From contig NC_083694.1 in the NCBI RefSeq assembly GCF_033118175.1, positions 39,083,608-39,147,607 on the forward strand: DNA of 64,000 nucleotides, in the 5' to 3' direction. Positions 1 to 22,016 of this stretch are shown piece by piece. The DNA comes from Dama dama. Taxonomy: Eukaryota; Chordata; Mammalia; Artiodactyla; Cervidae. The stretch's first letter is position 1; each line of letters begins with the position of its first letter. Under the pieces are notes generated by a model. That model was not told where the DNA came from. It was given only the letters and a program-made list of their open reading frames with translations, and did no database searches. The translations under genes and the position numbers were made by a program.

Positions 1-309
1 CTACATCGTGCACAAGCAGCAGCAGTCTGGCACCAAAGGAAAACAGTCTGCTGTGTGCTCTCTACCCATAACCTGTTGCTACCTACACATCAGCTAGTGA
101 ACAAACTTGGACACTGGCCTGGTAGCCACACTCCCACACAGGAGTTCAGAGTCAGCCGCTAAACAAACGCAGGTGTGACATGTGACAGTTCATTCCATTT
201 CTATGACTACCTAAAGTCCAAATTCCTTTTCTAAAAGGGTCCTGGAGTAGCAGCAGGTGACTGATCAAATCAACTTTTATCCACCCAACATGGAAGACTA
301 TGTAGTCAT

Positions 310-512
310 AGGGCTTCCCAGGTGGTACTAGTGGTAAAGAACCTGCCTGCCAATGCAGGGGATGTAAGAGACTCAGGTTGGGAAGATCCCCTGTAGGAGG
401 GAAAGGCAACCCACTCCAGTGTTCTTGCCTGGAGAATCCCATGGACAGAGGAGCCTGGCGGGCTACAGTCCATAGGGTTGCACAGAGTTGGACACGACTG
501 AAGTGACTTAGC
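310..512 (+). repeat. Bov-tA SINE
   Basis: Runs from ggcttcccaggtgg to ttggacacgactgaa, the standard tRNA-like head and BovB-derived tail. Confidence 0.9.
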
Positions 513-1008
513 ATGCACACATTCATGTAGCCATAAAAAGAATCTGGACAGGTCTTCAAGGACAGATGTGGCCAATGTGCAAAGATTAAGTAAAAAAGGC
601 AAGATGCAAAATAAATAAATAAAGGCAGATGCAGATTAAAATGTATAATAGCATCCTATTTTGATTAAACGAAGATTTGTATGTCAGCATATAATAGAAA
701 ACATTTGGGAAAACCGTTCACAATGGTTAACTCTGAGGTGATATTTCAGGAGGCACTCACATCTGGATGTTACCTAAAATTCTCCTGGCAAATACGGTGT
801 ACTTTTTTTGATATTAGAAACAAAATTGTCTGCCTGATTATAAAACAAAAAAAACAATCAGGAAGAAAAAAAACCAGTAAACAATATTTCCACTGGGAAA
901 CTAGACCCATCAGTGAATGATTAAACATACATGTATTTATTGATAATATATATACACATATATAGTTTACATATACACACACATAGACGCACACATACAG
1001 TAGACCCT

Positions 1009-1341
1009 TGAACAACATATGGGTTAGGGGAAGTAACTTTCCACACAGGTAAAAATCCACATTTTGCTATTTCTCCCTCAAAAATGAAGAATTTGATAAA
1101 TGGCTCAACCAAGGACAAGAAGCTGAAATAATGTGGACAGAATCAGGACTCAACCCTAGTTCTTTGGATTCCACACATTGTGGTCTCTAACGGAACACAA
1201 ATTTTCCCCCACACTTAGTTAAAGATCTGTAAAATGAAAATATAGGCACTATCTTTATTGGGGAAAAAAAAAACTTGCATGTAAGTGGACCTGCGCACTT
1301 TAAACTCATGTTGTTCAAGGGTTAACTATTATGTCCACACA
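1009..1341. mobile_element. Old DNA transposon (Tigger/mariner-like MITE) with terminal inverted repeats
   Basis: The left end reads gtagacccttgaacaacat and the right end atgttgttcaagggttaact, about 18 of 20 bases complementary. TA dinucleotides flank both ends. About 330 bp with no coding capacity, so a non-autonomous element; family assignment is by memory of the terminal motif. Confidence 0.7.
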
Positions 1342-1499
1342 CATATACATGTGTGTATGTATATACACACACGTTTTAATCAATTAGGTGACATCACATT
1401 CTAGAAACAAATGGGAAAAAATTAACATGCTGAAAAATATGATATCCTTCATGCTCAATATGTATAAAAACCACTAGCAATTATTTGCTTGATGGTTCT

Positions 1500-1815
1500 A
1501 ATAACGCTAAGGCTCCATAGACATTGAAAAGGTTTGCAGACGTCCACAACAGGCAAAGGTATAGCCACAGAAAGTAGATTAGTGCTTGCCTACGGTCAGA
1601 GTGAGAAGAGTGGGCAGTGACTGCTAATCGGTGCATGTTTTCTCTCTGGGTGATGAAAATATTCTGAAATTGATTTGATGATAGTTGTGCAACTCTGTGA
1701 ATATACTAAAAACCACTGCATGAAAAAAGTAGATAAAAACCACTGCATGTACACTTTAAATGGGTAAATTGTATAGAATGTGAATTATAGCTCAATAAGG
1801 CTATTAAAAGGGACA
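1500..1815 (+). mobile_element. Old L1 3' end
   Basis: Shows the well-known L1M-type end (caactctgtgaatatactaaaaacc ... tgtacactttaaatggg ... agctcaataaggct), with an internal duplication of about 27 bp at 1708-1755. Confidence 0.55.
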
Positions 1816-2483
1816 TTTAGAAAGAACTGTAATACAAGAACACCAAACTTTTTTTTAAGTTTTGAAAATTTGACACTTGGTAAACATGTACCCAAGAACT
1901 ATATGATCTGTTATTAAAACCAGATAATTACTTCTCCTTTGCCATGACTAACTTCCTTTTATTTCTGCTGTATATGTTACTCTTTGGTTTAGGAAACTAA
2001 CAACTTCTTTAAAATAAAATTCTTTAAAAATAAAACTTGTATAGGTAGGCCTCAGGGCTGATGTCCATGGTTATGAGCAAAAATGGCACCCAGCTACAGG
2101 GCGCAGATGGGGACTGAGGTATAGCCCAAATTCACTCAGGAAGGCATCTTAGGGCTCACACAAAAAGCAGCTTCGGTGGGCCTTTAGCAGGGGTGTTGGC
2201 GTTGAAATGGCTCAGAGAGGGGAGGCCTGTTATTCTAAGTCCTCAGCTCTGAGGGGGTGCCTTTCTCTACCTCAAAAGGGCACTATAGGTTCTGTGACAT
2301 GCAGAAAAACAATACTCCTTGGTAATGATCTCATCCCACAAACAGGAAGTTGATATTATTCAAACCATCTACAATGAGAATGGATGTCAAAACGGGGATT
2401 CTAACATCTTGTAAGATTCCCCACTTATTAAAGAAAGAGTCAAGTACGTACAGTGAACTCTCACTAAGGCAGGAACAACACTG

Positions 2484-2688
2484 TGTTAGTCACTTGGTTG
2501 TGTCAGACTCTTTGCGACTCCACGGACAGTAGCCTGCCAGGCTCCTCTATCCATGGAATTCTCTAGGCCAAGAATACCAGGGTGGGTAGCCATTCCCTTC
2601 TCCAGGGGATCTTCCCAACCCAGGGATTGAACCCAGGTCTCCCTCACTGCAGGCGGATTCTTTACCAGCTGAGCTACCAGGGAAGCCT
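2484..2688 (-). repeat. Bov-tA SINE (reverse)
   Basis: Reverse copy ending ctgagctaccagggaagcc. Confidence 0.88.
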
Positions 2689-3159
2689 ACTAAGACAGGA
2701 AGGAGTACATTTTAGAGAGATCTTCAGAAGAAGGGTTTTCTAGTTGATCCCTCATAAATAAAACCTGAGCTGACTTTTCTGAGCCAATGCCTAACTAAAC
2801 TTGCTTTTACAGCAAATGCTCTCAAGAAGATGGTTAACTGAGAAATATTAATGACTCACACAAAAGAACATTAACCCATAAAATTTACACAAATATGCAC
2901 ATAAGGTGAGAGGAAATGCATTACTGATGTGAGTGCAATTTAGCAAAAAGAGTGAAGGGAACAGAAGATCAATGGAACAGACACGCAGTGTTGAGATCCC
3001 AGGAGGAGGATAAAGGCTGAGACAGTGTCAGTTGTAACTATCAGAATGATATCACCAGGTTGAAGGAGGGACGGCAAGGTGACAGCACAATATGGATCGT
3101 CATACTAATTCTTGCAAATCTTTCTACTGTGTACAAGCAAACACATATTTAAGAGTTAT

Positions 3160-3355
3160 GGGACTTCCCTGATGGTCCAGGGACTAAGACTCCATGCTTC
3201 CAAAGCAGGGGGCCCAGGTTCCATCCCTGATCAGGGAACTAGATCCCGCATGCTGCAATTAAGAGTGTGCATGCCTTGACAGAGATCCAAGGTCCCGCTT
3301 GCTGCAACTAAGACCTGGTGCAGCCAAATGAATAAAATAAATTAATTATTTTTAA
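3160..3355 (+). repeat. CHR-2 type tRNA-Glu SINE
   Basis: gggacttccctgatggtcc head, tRNA B-box-like ggttccatccctg, tail ...gcagccaaatgaataaa. Confidence 0.85.
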
Positions 3356-3596
3356 AAAGAAATATGAGACAATACATCATTGGATATTGTGCTTTTTGAT
3401 TGATTAAAAGCACTCACATCAGAGTAACACATTATACCACTGCGGTACAGTTGGCAAATTTTAGACTCTTAAAATTATTTTGTTGAGTCAATTGCAAGGG
3501 GAAAAAAAAGATGAAACAAAACAAAACAAAGATGAAGGTGGAATCTACTTCATCTCAAACCTATCTGACTTTAAAGATGTATCAAACAAGTGCAAC

Positions 3597-3950
3597 ATTA
3601 GGACCTTATTTGGAACCCAATTCAAAAAAATTATGAAAAAGTACTTATGACATTTATAAGACAACTGGAAAATCCAAACACTGGTTGTTTGATATCAAGG
3701 AATTATTGTGAATTTCTTAGGTGTGAAAATGGCACTGGCTTATGGTAGGGAAAAAAGTGTCCTTATCCACTAAAGACTTGAACTTAATTGTTTATGGGTG
3801 AAATGATATGATGTACAGACTTTCCTTCAAGATAATATGGGAAGGGGGAAGTGCACGGGTGCACACATGAAACAAGGTTAGGCATGACTGAACGATGCTG
3901 TCTGATGAGTACAGAGGGTTTCAGTGTACTATTCTGCCCATTTTGTCTAC
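3597..3950 (+). mobile_element. Old L1-type 3' segment
   Basis: Shares order and motifs with 35740-36310 (accttatttggaaccc, ggaattattgtgaatttcttaggtgtga, tgaaatgatatgatg, atgaaacaaggtt). Both look like the same ancient repeat. Confidence 0.5.
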
Positions 3951-3952
3951 AT

Positions 3953-4012
3953 TTATGATTTGCAGCTTCTCATGGAACTTAAAAAAGTCCCATGAGAAAC
4001 TACAAATCATAA
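3953..4012 (-). other. 23-bp stem / 14-nt loop inverted repeat in CLCN6 intron 2
   Basis: Arms 3953-3975 and 3990-4012 are complementary at 21 of 23 positions. On the plus strand the two exceptions are C-A mismatches; on the minus strand (CLCN6 sense) both are G-U pairs, so the RNA hairpin is unbroken. It may derive partly from L1 tail sequence. Confidence 0.6.
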
Positions 4013-4619
4013 TAGATACACTAAATTCTACAGCAAGAGTAGAGAAAATATTAGAAAGAAAATTAGTCTGGGTATGTTACTGCTCTAGAATATTGAATTT
4101 TTTAAGTATGTGGTATTTTTTAAGTCATTAAGTACAGACAGCGATTAATCTCACTTTGGGAATTAGTTCTAAGAAAGCAATTAAAGATAAACAAGAAACG
4201 ATGGTCACCACCATGCAATTCATAACATAGAAAAGTCAGATAAAAAATATTATCTTATTTCATAAATAATGAAATACTATTTCCCCATTTAAAAATGTAT
4301 TATAGAAAAATATCTATTGATACAAAAATGTATTATCAACTGGGAGGGAAAACCATGTTAAAATAGTGTATTTAGTAGAATTTCACTTTGTTATTTAAAA
4401 GAAGGCACAGAAAAGGACGTTTAGTAAAATGAATAGTCATCTTTCCATGAACAGGATTGTAGATTTTTCCCTAGTTTCCTTTTGCAAATCATATGAAAAT
4501 CCTCTATCACAACCATGGCTTGTTTTTGCCATTTCAAAAGTCACGGAAATGTCACTATAAGCTGACTAAATAATAAAAGGTACTCTAGCAGCACTGGCCT
4601 TACTGCTCCCCACCACACA

Positions 4620-4653
4620 AAACACACACACACACACACACACTCACTCTCTC

Positions 4654-4685
<32 letters not shown>

Positions 4686-4695
4686 GCTCTCTCTC
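4620..4695. repeat. (CA)n(CT)n microsatellite
   Basis: acacacac run followed by ctctctttctctct run. Confidence 0.95.
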
Positions 4696-5154
4696 TAAGT
4701 CCTGAGCATGAAGTCAGAAACTATAACCAAGAACTGACAATTCCAGGAGAAGCTGCTTGGGCAGCAAACAATCATCTGAAAACTCAGTTCTCTTAGAAGA
4801 AAAGCAAGGCTTCCTGGCTCACACCTGTTTACAAGCAAATGCTGTCAGTGGCTTTGACTCTGGGTCTCTACAAGTTACAAAAGCAAACAATCTAATGGCA
4901 AACACATGCTCTAACCAGGTTAAAGTGCAATAGATCTATGAAAGCCTGGAGACACACTCAAACCCTGCTTTGAGGCTAAGGTGAGAAAAGGGCTTCTCAA
5001 ACAGCCCCTTCTGACAAAGAAGTTATCTCTTACCCACTCACTCCCAGGGAGAGAAGGTCATAGAGCATCTCTGGTTGGAATCCTAATGCTTCAGTCTGAA
5101 GTGAGCTGGTCACTCACTCCTTCTGTTACCCAAGACAGCATCTAAGAATCTTAC

Positions 5155-5214
5155 CTCATAGTCTTTTCTTGGAAGGATCTCATCCTCCTCCTCCTGTGTT
5201 TCTCCAAGGATGGT
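5155..5214 (-). CDS. CLCN6: CLCN6 coding exon 2
   Basis: 60 nt, 20 codons, phase 0 at both ends. The acceptor is ttctag (complement of 5215-5220) and the donor gtaag (complement of 5150-5154). It encodes an acidic stretch (QEEEDE) known from ClC-6. It is too short to appear as a stand-alone open frame and is supported by protein identity plus both splice sites. Confidence 0.93.
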
Positions 5215-6366
5215 CTAGAAAAACAAATCCAGACAAGGGAGACCCTTTCAATGGTTTTAAAAGTGGAAATAGGTGAGGGTGGAATGTTTCAAAAGAACAG
5301 CATGTATAATATCTATGGTGAAACAGATCACCAGCCCAGGTGGGATGCATGAGACAAGTGCTCGGGCCTGGTGCACTGGGAAGACCCAGAGGAATCGGGT
5401 GGAGAGGGAGGTGGGAGGGGGGATCGGGTTGGGGAATACGTGTAAATCTATGGCTGATTCATATCAATGTATGACAAAACCCACTGAAATGTTGTGAAGT
5501 AATTAGCCTCCAACTAATAAAAAAAAAAAAAGTGGAAAGAGGCAGAAGTATTTACTGAAACCAGCTACTAATTTCTAAATCCTCTGTAGCCATTATCATC
5601 AAATAGGAACACCTAAAACAAAGAAACAAACAAAAAAAACCATTTTGGGATGGGAGTGATGTGGCGAGGGTATATATAGTCATCAGCTGAGCTCTTCATT
5701 CCTACCATACATTCTTCAAATCACCACTCATCTTCAGGACACTTCAAAGATGTCACCTGCCAGCTTAAGGGGGAAAGACTTCAGGTTCCTTCTGACAACA
5801 CGTGGAGTCTTACATCAGGAGAGACTTGTCAACTCTGAGGACACAACTCAAGTTTTCCCAGGGTGCTTTGCAGAGGGAAGCTGGATTATCAGTGACCCAG
5901 AAAGGGTGAAGGATACAGTGACAAAGCGCTGGAAAAACTAAGCCAGCGGCATGATATGTAAAGTCCAGTGAAGGGGCTCATTCTGAAATGCTCGTTTCAT
6001 TCAAAACTCCTTTTAAGTGGAAACTAAAAAATTAATGTGTATGAGATTGACTGGAGCTGGCCTATATCTTCCCTCAGATTCCAGGGAGGGCTTATGAGAA
6101 AAGACCCCAGACTTGGGCATGTGAGGCCTGGCAGATGCTTCAAGAGCCCGGGCTGCGGAGCCCAGGCCCCACCCGCGGCCACCTGCGGGCCTAGCTCGAC
6201 CCGGCCCCACCCCCGGCAACGCCTCTCGCCGTCCCTTAGCAACCGCCCCCTCCCCAGCCCGACTCCACCCGCTCCTTACCAGCTCCTCCGGCGTGCGGGT
6301 CTCACGGTCACCGCAGCAGCAGCACCACCGGCAGCAGCAGCACAGGGACCCCCTGCATCCCGCCAT
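5155..6366 (-). CDS. CLCN6: CLCN6 5' end: chloride/proton exchanger 6, coding exons 1-2 (gene continues off the left edge)
   Basis: Coding exon 1 is 6280-6366 (29 codons) and exon 2 is 5155-5214 (20 codons), both on the minus strand and joined in phase 0. Exon 1 starts MAGCRGSLCCCCRWCCCCG and ends TRTPEEL before a gtaagg donor. Exon 2 reads TILGETQEEEDEILPRKDYE between a ttctag acceptor and a gtaaga donor. This matches the cytosolic N-terminus of mammalian ClC-6. Known of the family: ClC-6 is a late-endosomal 2Cl-/H+ exchanger of about 870 residues, mainly neuronal; all membrane helices and CBS domains are encoded by later exons, outside the window. The run of eight cysteines in two clusters of four is a plausible palmitoylation platform (inference). 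The ATG overlaps a YY1-type motif. The gene is head-to-head with MTHFR and probably shares its CpG-island promoter. Confidence 0.95.
5270..5533 (+). mobile_element. Bovine-type L1 3' end with poly(A)
   Basis: Contains gatgcatgagacaagtgctc, ggctgattcatatcaatgta, agtaattagcctccaactaa and a terminal A-run. Same family as 36494-37025 and 39830-40075. Confidence 0.75.
6280..6366 (-). CDS. CLCN6: CLCN6 coding exon 1
   Basis: ATG is the complement of 6364-6366. The 87-nt coding part ends in phase 0 at ...EEL, followed by donor gtaagg (complement of 6274-6279). An open frame of 117 codons from this ATG runs into the intron and is not the real product beyond codon 29. The 5' UTR extends right of 6366 by an unknown distance. 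Confidence 0.95.
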
Positions 6367-6369
6367 CTT
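6359..6369 (-). promoter_or_regulatory. YY1-type element over the CLCN6 start codon
   Basis: On the minus strand this reads AAGATGGCGGG, the standard activating YY1 motif, and its ATG is the CLCN6 initiation codon. YY1 sites at +10 to +50 of TATA-less CpG promoters are well known. A second, looser copy (GCGGCCATGTTGG) is at 6566-6578 on the plus strand. Confidence 0.5.
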
Positions 6370-6429
6370 CCTCCTTTACTGCCACTCTGGACCCCTCTGC
6401 CAACCCCCCTCCCACCCAGGATCCGAGCC

Positions 6430-6438
6430 TCACGTGAC
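6430..6438. promoter_or_regulatory. E-box / CLEAR-like site 1 (TCACGTGAC)
   Basis: Matches nine of the ten bases of the CLEAR consensus GTCACGTGAC, which is bound by TFEB/TFE3/MITF and USF-type bHLH-Zip factors. It lies 64 bp upstream of the CLCN6 start codon on the sense of that gene. ClC-6 is a late-endosomal protein, so lysosomal-biogenesis control is plausible (inference). Confidence 0.55.
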
Positions 6439-6451
6439 TGGTCCCGGGAGT

Positions 6452-6460
6452 GTCACGTGG
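6452..6460. promoter_or_regulatory. E-box / CLEAR-like site 2 (GTCACGTGG)
   Basis: A second CACGTG core 22 bp from the first, with a flanking GT on the left, close to the CLEAR consensus. Paired CACGTG sites at this spacing are uncommon by chance in 30 bp. Confidence 0.5.
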
Positions 6461-6521
6461 CCCTCTCGAGCTTGAGGATGGAGACGGGGAGTGGCTGCAG
6501 ACGGGTGGGGCGAGGGCTCGC

Positions 6522-6531
6522 GTCACATGAC
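6522..6531. promoter_or_regulatory. E-box / CLEAR-like site 3 (GTCACATGAC)
   Basis: A ten-base match to the CLEAR consensus with a single change in the core (CACATG). Its position among sites 1 and 2 suggests a cluster. It is weaker on its own. Confidence 0.4.
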
Positions 6532-6689
6532 GGCGGAGGGCCGGCTTCCAACGAGACTTCTGGGCGCGGCCATGTTGGGGGCGGGGCTTCCGAGCGTCCG
6601 CGAGGGCGGTTTCCGTCCTCTGCTCCCGCCTCCCTTAGCAACCTGACACCCGCGCCTCGCCTCCTCCCGAGCCCCGCCCCCTCCGCCGG

Positions 6690-6751
6690 ACACTCACTAG
6701 CCGCCACACAGCTGCGGAGGCCGCAAGCTCTGAGTCATCCGTGACCGGAGG
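6690..6751 (+). other. MTHFR: Candidate MTHFR 5' noncoding first exon, donor at 6752
   Basis: A strong plus-strand donor (G|gtgagtgac at 6751/6752) lies inside the CpG island and has no minus-strand use. MTHFR needs a spliced 5' leader, because the coding exon begins with an acceptor only 13 nt before the ATG. The exon start is not determined. Other acceptor-like sites (7098, 7870) could serve alternative leader exons. Confidence 0.35.
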
Positions 6752-9285
6752 GTGAGTGACGGCGAGGCGTACGTCGCCTGCGGGGGAGACCCGGGCCTTG
6801 GGGGCCACCCACCCAGGGGCGGGCTCTTGCGGGGGGTGGGGGGCGGGGAGCGGTGGAGGCTGGCCAGCCCTTTCTGCGCGCGCGTCCTCGGTGAGACTAA
6901 AGTAGCCCCCACTGACTGCCCTGCGACCTCCCCCAACCCTGGAGCAGAGACTCCGTTTCGGCCCCAAGCCTGGACGGAGGGACTTCAGGGCTGAGGCGAC
7001 TCTGAGGTGGGGTGGTGACCCAGTGCCCTGGGACCGGACTTGGGTCTTGGTTTCCGCCCCTGCCCGTGACCCAGTGACCCGGTGATTCTGTTCGCAGCGC
7101 GCCAGAGCGACTGAACATCTTGAGAAGAGCCGAGGGCCGCTGGCACTGCTTTCCCCGACGCCACTGCTTCGGGGTGCACACAAGTGCCCACCTGGACCCC
7201 TCTAAGAGTGACGGGCTCCAGTATTTGCCCACTGTTCCAGGTGCCTGGCACCGATTAAGTAAGTGCTCATCAAATGGCAGAGGGGCTTCCCAGGTGGCTG
7301 AGTAGTAAAGGATCCGCCTGCCAGTGCAGGAGAGGCAGGAGACACCGGTGCCACCCCTGGGTCCCGAAGATCCTCTAGGAAAGAAAAGGCCAACTCAATC
7401 CTGTATTCTTATCTGGGAAATCCCATGGACAGGGGAGCCTGGCAGGCTACATGGAGTCACAAAAAGTCGTAAACACTGAGTGAGTGAGCACGCACATCCA
7501 TTGGTGGAGGGTTGTTTTGAGAACGGTGTGACAGTGCCTGGCCTGTTGGTGCCCAGTGAATGCCGGTTGTTATTACCGGATGCCAGGCATTGGGATACCA
7601 TAGGCAGAATACTTGGCCCTGGTCTCAGGGAACTGGGAAGAAGAGAGATAAACATGTGAATCCCCAGCTTCAACAGGGTCCTTTGGGGTCCTAGCTTAAA
7701 ATGGATTAAGTGGTAGCACGTGAAAAATTGCTGAAACAAGTTTAGTGCCTGGTCAGAGCTAGGACGTCTTCATGAACAGACGAAGGAGCAGTTAGTTTGT
7801 AGGCAGTTCAGCCTCTTCTCCTCCTGTTTTGGTCCGACAGATGATTAACAATGCACTCCCTTCTTTTCAGAGGAGAGGCCATACTTGGCTGATCTTGACA
7901 CACTCCCCTTTCTTACACTTCGTGTTCATCCCTTACGGAGAAACTGGAGCTTTAGGTCAGAATCAAAATGGGCATCCCTCAGGATGGAAAGCACAGTCTG
8001 GAGTCAACTCCTTGACCCTGGATGTACCAAGGAGACTTGTGTATGTTTTAGGGTAGAGAAGCATTGGATTTCATCAGTTTCTCATGAGTGTAGGACCCCA
8101 AACTAGTTAACAACATGGGCTTGGCAGTAGGCATTCCCTGAAACACATGATCTTGGCCTGGTTGTTCCTCTAATGTTCCGCGTTGCCACACACTGGATAC
8201 TCTTGCGGTGCATGAGTAGTGTGTCCCATGTTCCCCACCAAACTGCCCGGTGGCCCTGTGCCCTCTGTCAGCCTGGCCTGCCTGTGGTTGCCATGGTTCA
8301 CGGCTTCAGCTGTGGTGGCTGTGCAGTTTCTTGAACTGACCTCACTGATGTGTGTAAGGACAACAGCTTGAAAGACATGCACAGGCTGGACAGTCTTTGT
8401 TCCAAGTTGGACATAAATCCATGCCCTTACAGAACTTGGATCTGGCTACTTTTGGAACCCAGCCAATGTCAACTTCTAACCCATGACATGGTCTTGTCGG
8501 AGAATCACAAACTTAGAAATCTGGCAGATTCGTCAAGCCCTAAGCCCTTCCATCTTGCGTGCACACAAACTGTTCCCAGTCCCAGGACATGTTTCCAGGG
8601 CCGAACTGTTCCTTCTTTGGCGAGTGATCCAGTCGCCCTGAACATCTGTTGACCTCATCTCCACCTAAACGCTGCGGTCAGCAGCCCCACGTCCCCCTCC
8701 TCCTATCCATCTTCAACCACTTTAGTGCCTCAGCCCTCCCTCTCGCCTGGAAGCCTTGCGCCCGCCCCCTCGCGCTGGCCCCAGCTACAGCTTTAAGCTC
8801 TTCCTTTGTCATGGCTCCGCCCACTCAGGCACACCCGCTGGGGAAGGTTCTTCGTTTCTCAGGAACTCTGAGGTCCGGGGTCTGAGTTTACCCCGGGCGG
8901 AGATGGACCGTCCAAAACCCAAGGTCTTCTCAGCGGGGCACTGCTGCCCCTCCCTGGGAATGCGAGCCTCGGAGGCTGGCAGCAGAAGGTTCTCAGTGCC
9001 ACCCTCCATCAGGTAGCGGTCAGAGGACCCAGGGGCTGAGGAGCATGTGCCGGGTGGGGGCTGACGTCCCTGGAGTCAGGCAGCAGCGGAGGGCCAAGCT
9101 TGGAGCGAGGCAGCACAGACAGCCCTTACTGCGGAGTCGCTGGGTGGGGGCTTTGTCACCCAGACCCTCACCGGCCGCCTTCCTGCGTGAAAACGCAGCA
9201 TCCCTCACCTGACCCTGCCACGCTGGGGCTCGGCCGCCTGCCCCTCACGCCCCCTGCCCTCGCCCTCGCCCCCGCCCCCGTGCAG
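6752..9285 (+). other. MTHFR: MTHFR 5' leader intron region
   Basis: There is no supported coding sequence. It contains a degraded Bov-tA SINE (7288-7485). The rest of 7490-9080 shows no clear repeat to my eye. Composition becomes GC-rich again from about 9100 as the first coding exon approaches. Human MTHFR is known to use several alternative leader exons and an upstream start for a longer isoform; I could not identify an in-frame upstream extension here. Confidence 0.45.
7288..7485 (+). repeat. Degraded Bov-tA SINE
   Basis: gcttcccaggtggctgagtag head and agtcgtaaacactgagtgag tail with internal gaps. Confidence 0.8.
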
Positions 9286-9298
9286 CAGGAACTCTGCC

Positions 9299-20923
<11,625 letters not shown>

Positions 20924-22010
20924 CCCTGCACCCTGACCACCTTGGCTTGAGGCCACTGTGTCCCACCTTCCTCTTCTCCCTCCTGGCTCTTTGGGAGACC
21001 CCTATTCTTTTTTGTTTTTCCCCAGCCTTGGCCTCCATCCTCTGATACAATGATGGCAGCTAGACTGGTGTGAGGCTCCGAGGCTCTGGCTGGACTTGAG
21101 TCTGCCCCACACAGGAACCTGGTGTTCCTGCTCAGCTGAGAGTCTGTGCTCTGGTGGGGAGCATCCCCTTCCACAAGGACCCCATGGGCAGAACGCTGTC
21201 CACCCCAAGAAGGGCTGTTGCTAACGGAGCCCCTTGGAGCCAGCCTGGGACTGTCAGTGACCTTGCTCCTGGGGCGCCAGGAGAACAGGCAAAGTGAACA
21301 TTGCAACAGGTCCTGTGGGACTGCAGAGGAGACATGGCAAGGTCATAGCGCCTCACCGTTCCACCTCCAAGGCATTGGCAGCCAGGTGCCACCCATTTGG
21401 GAACGAAGAGGCGGCCACTGCCCCGCCTGCCAACTGCCCCATCAGGCAGCGGCCCCTGGACGACCTTGGACTGAAACCTAATAGTTTTGGCCTCGTTTTA
21501 GCAAAGAGCTCAACTGGGTTTCTCCCCTTTCTATGGTGCTGCTGTTTGATGAAAGACTTACCCCATGACTTGAGAAACTGCCTCTGAAGGCTTAATGGTG
21601 TCTGAACCCTTGTACCCTTGGCCTTCCCATTTCTCCCCTGGCCCTGAAGGGTGAAAGGATACCCTGCCTGTTACCATCAAGGGTGAAGATGAGGTTGGCT
21701 GAGCCCGATTGACTTCTTCCTGGCTTATTTTTCAGGCAGAAGCCCCTCCTCCTGCCAGCTGCTTCCTCCCCTCAGAGCACGCTGTCCAGGAAGCTGTCTG
21801 CCTGGCGCTGCTCCCCGCTGTCCAGGGGAGCTTGTGACACAAGTCCCTGTCCCAGTCCCTCTTGTGAGTCTTCACCAGCTCAGGGGTGGGAGAGAGGGGC
21901 GATGTCCACAGAGCAGCCTGATGGCAGAGGAAATGGATCACAGGGGCTGGCTGGTGGGGGCGGGCACCCTTTAGGAGTTACAGAGAAGCAGCTGGAGTTA
22001 AGGAGGGTGT

Positions 22011-22016
22011 TTTATT
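22011..22016 (-). terminator. C1orf167: C1orf167 poly(A) signal AATAAA
   Basis: TTTATT on the plus strand gives AATAAA on the minus strand about 97 nt after the C1orf167 stop, implying a short 3' UTR. Confidence 0.6.

Larger units (their letters stand above)
1..5154 (-). other. CLCN6: CLCN6 intron 2 (partial), repeat-rich, no further exon seen
   Basis: I looked for the next CLCN6 exon (expected to start SLDYDRCINDPY) on the minus strand and did not find it, so the intron extends off the window. The sequence is AT-rich. It holds Bov-tA copies (310-512, 2484-2688), a DNA transposon with inverted ends (1009-1341), old L1 3' ends (about 1500-1815 and 3597-3950), a CHR SINE (3160-3355), a hairpin (3953-4012) and a CA/CT microsatellite (4620-4695). 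I see no recognisable feature in 521-1008, 1816-2476, 2690-3155, 4013-4618 or 4700-5150. Confidence 0.7.
6130..7080. promoter_or_regulatory. CpG island, probable bidirectional CLCN6/MTHFR promoter
   Basis: The region is dense in CpG and GC boxes (e.g. gggggcggggc near 6578-6588, ccccgccccc near 6670), with no TATA box. CLCN6 exon 1 lies inside it pointing left, and the MTHFR coding region lies to the right on the plus strand. The head-to-head arrangement of the two genes is conserved in mammals. Three E-box/CLEAR-like palindromes and two YY1-like motifs fall in 6359-6578. Transcription starts cannot be placed from sequence. Confidence 0.8.

Noticed and set aside
310..512. tRNA genes inside SINEs
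   Set aside because: The tRNA-like heads of Bov-tA and CHR copies lack a complete cloverleaf and are repeats.
6037..6744. 235-codon plus-strand open frame across the CpG island
   Set aside because: Antisense to CLCN6 exon 1, Pro/Ser/Arg-biased as expected for random GC-rich DNA, and it crosses the promoter. No domain or splice logic.
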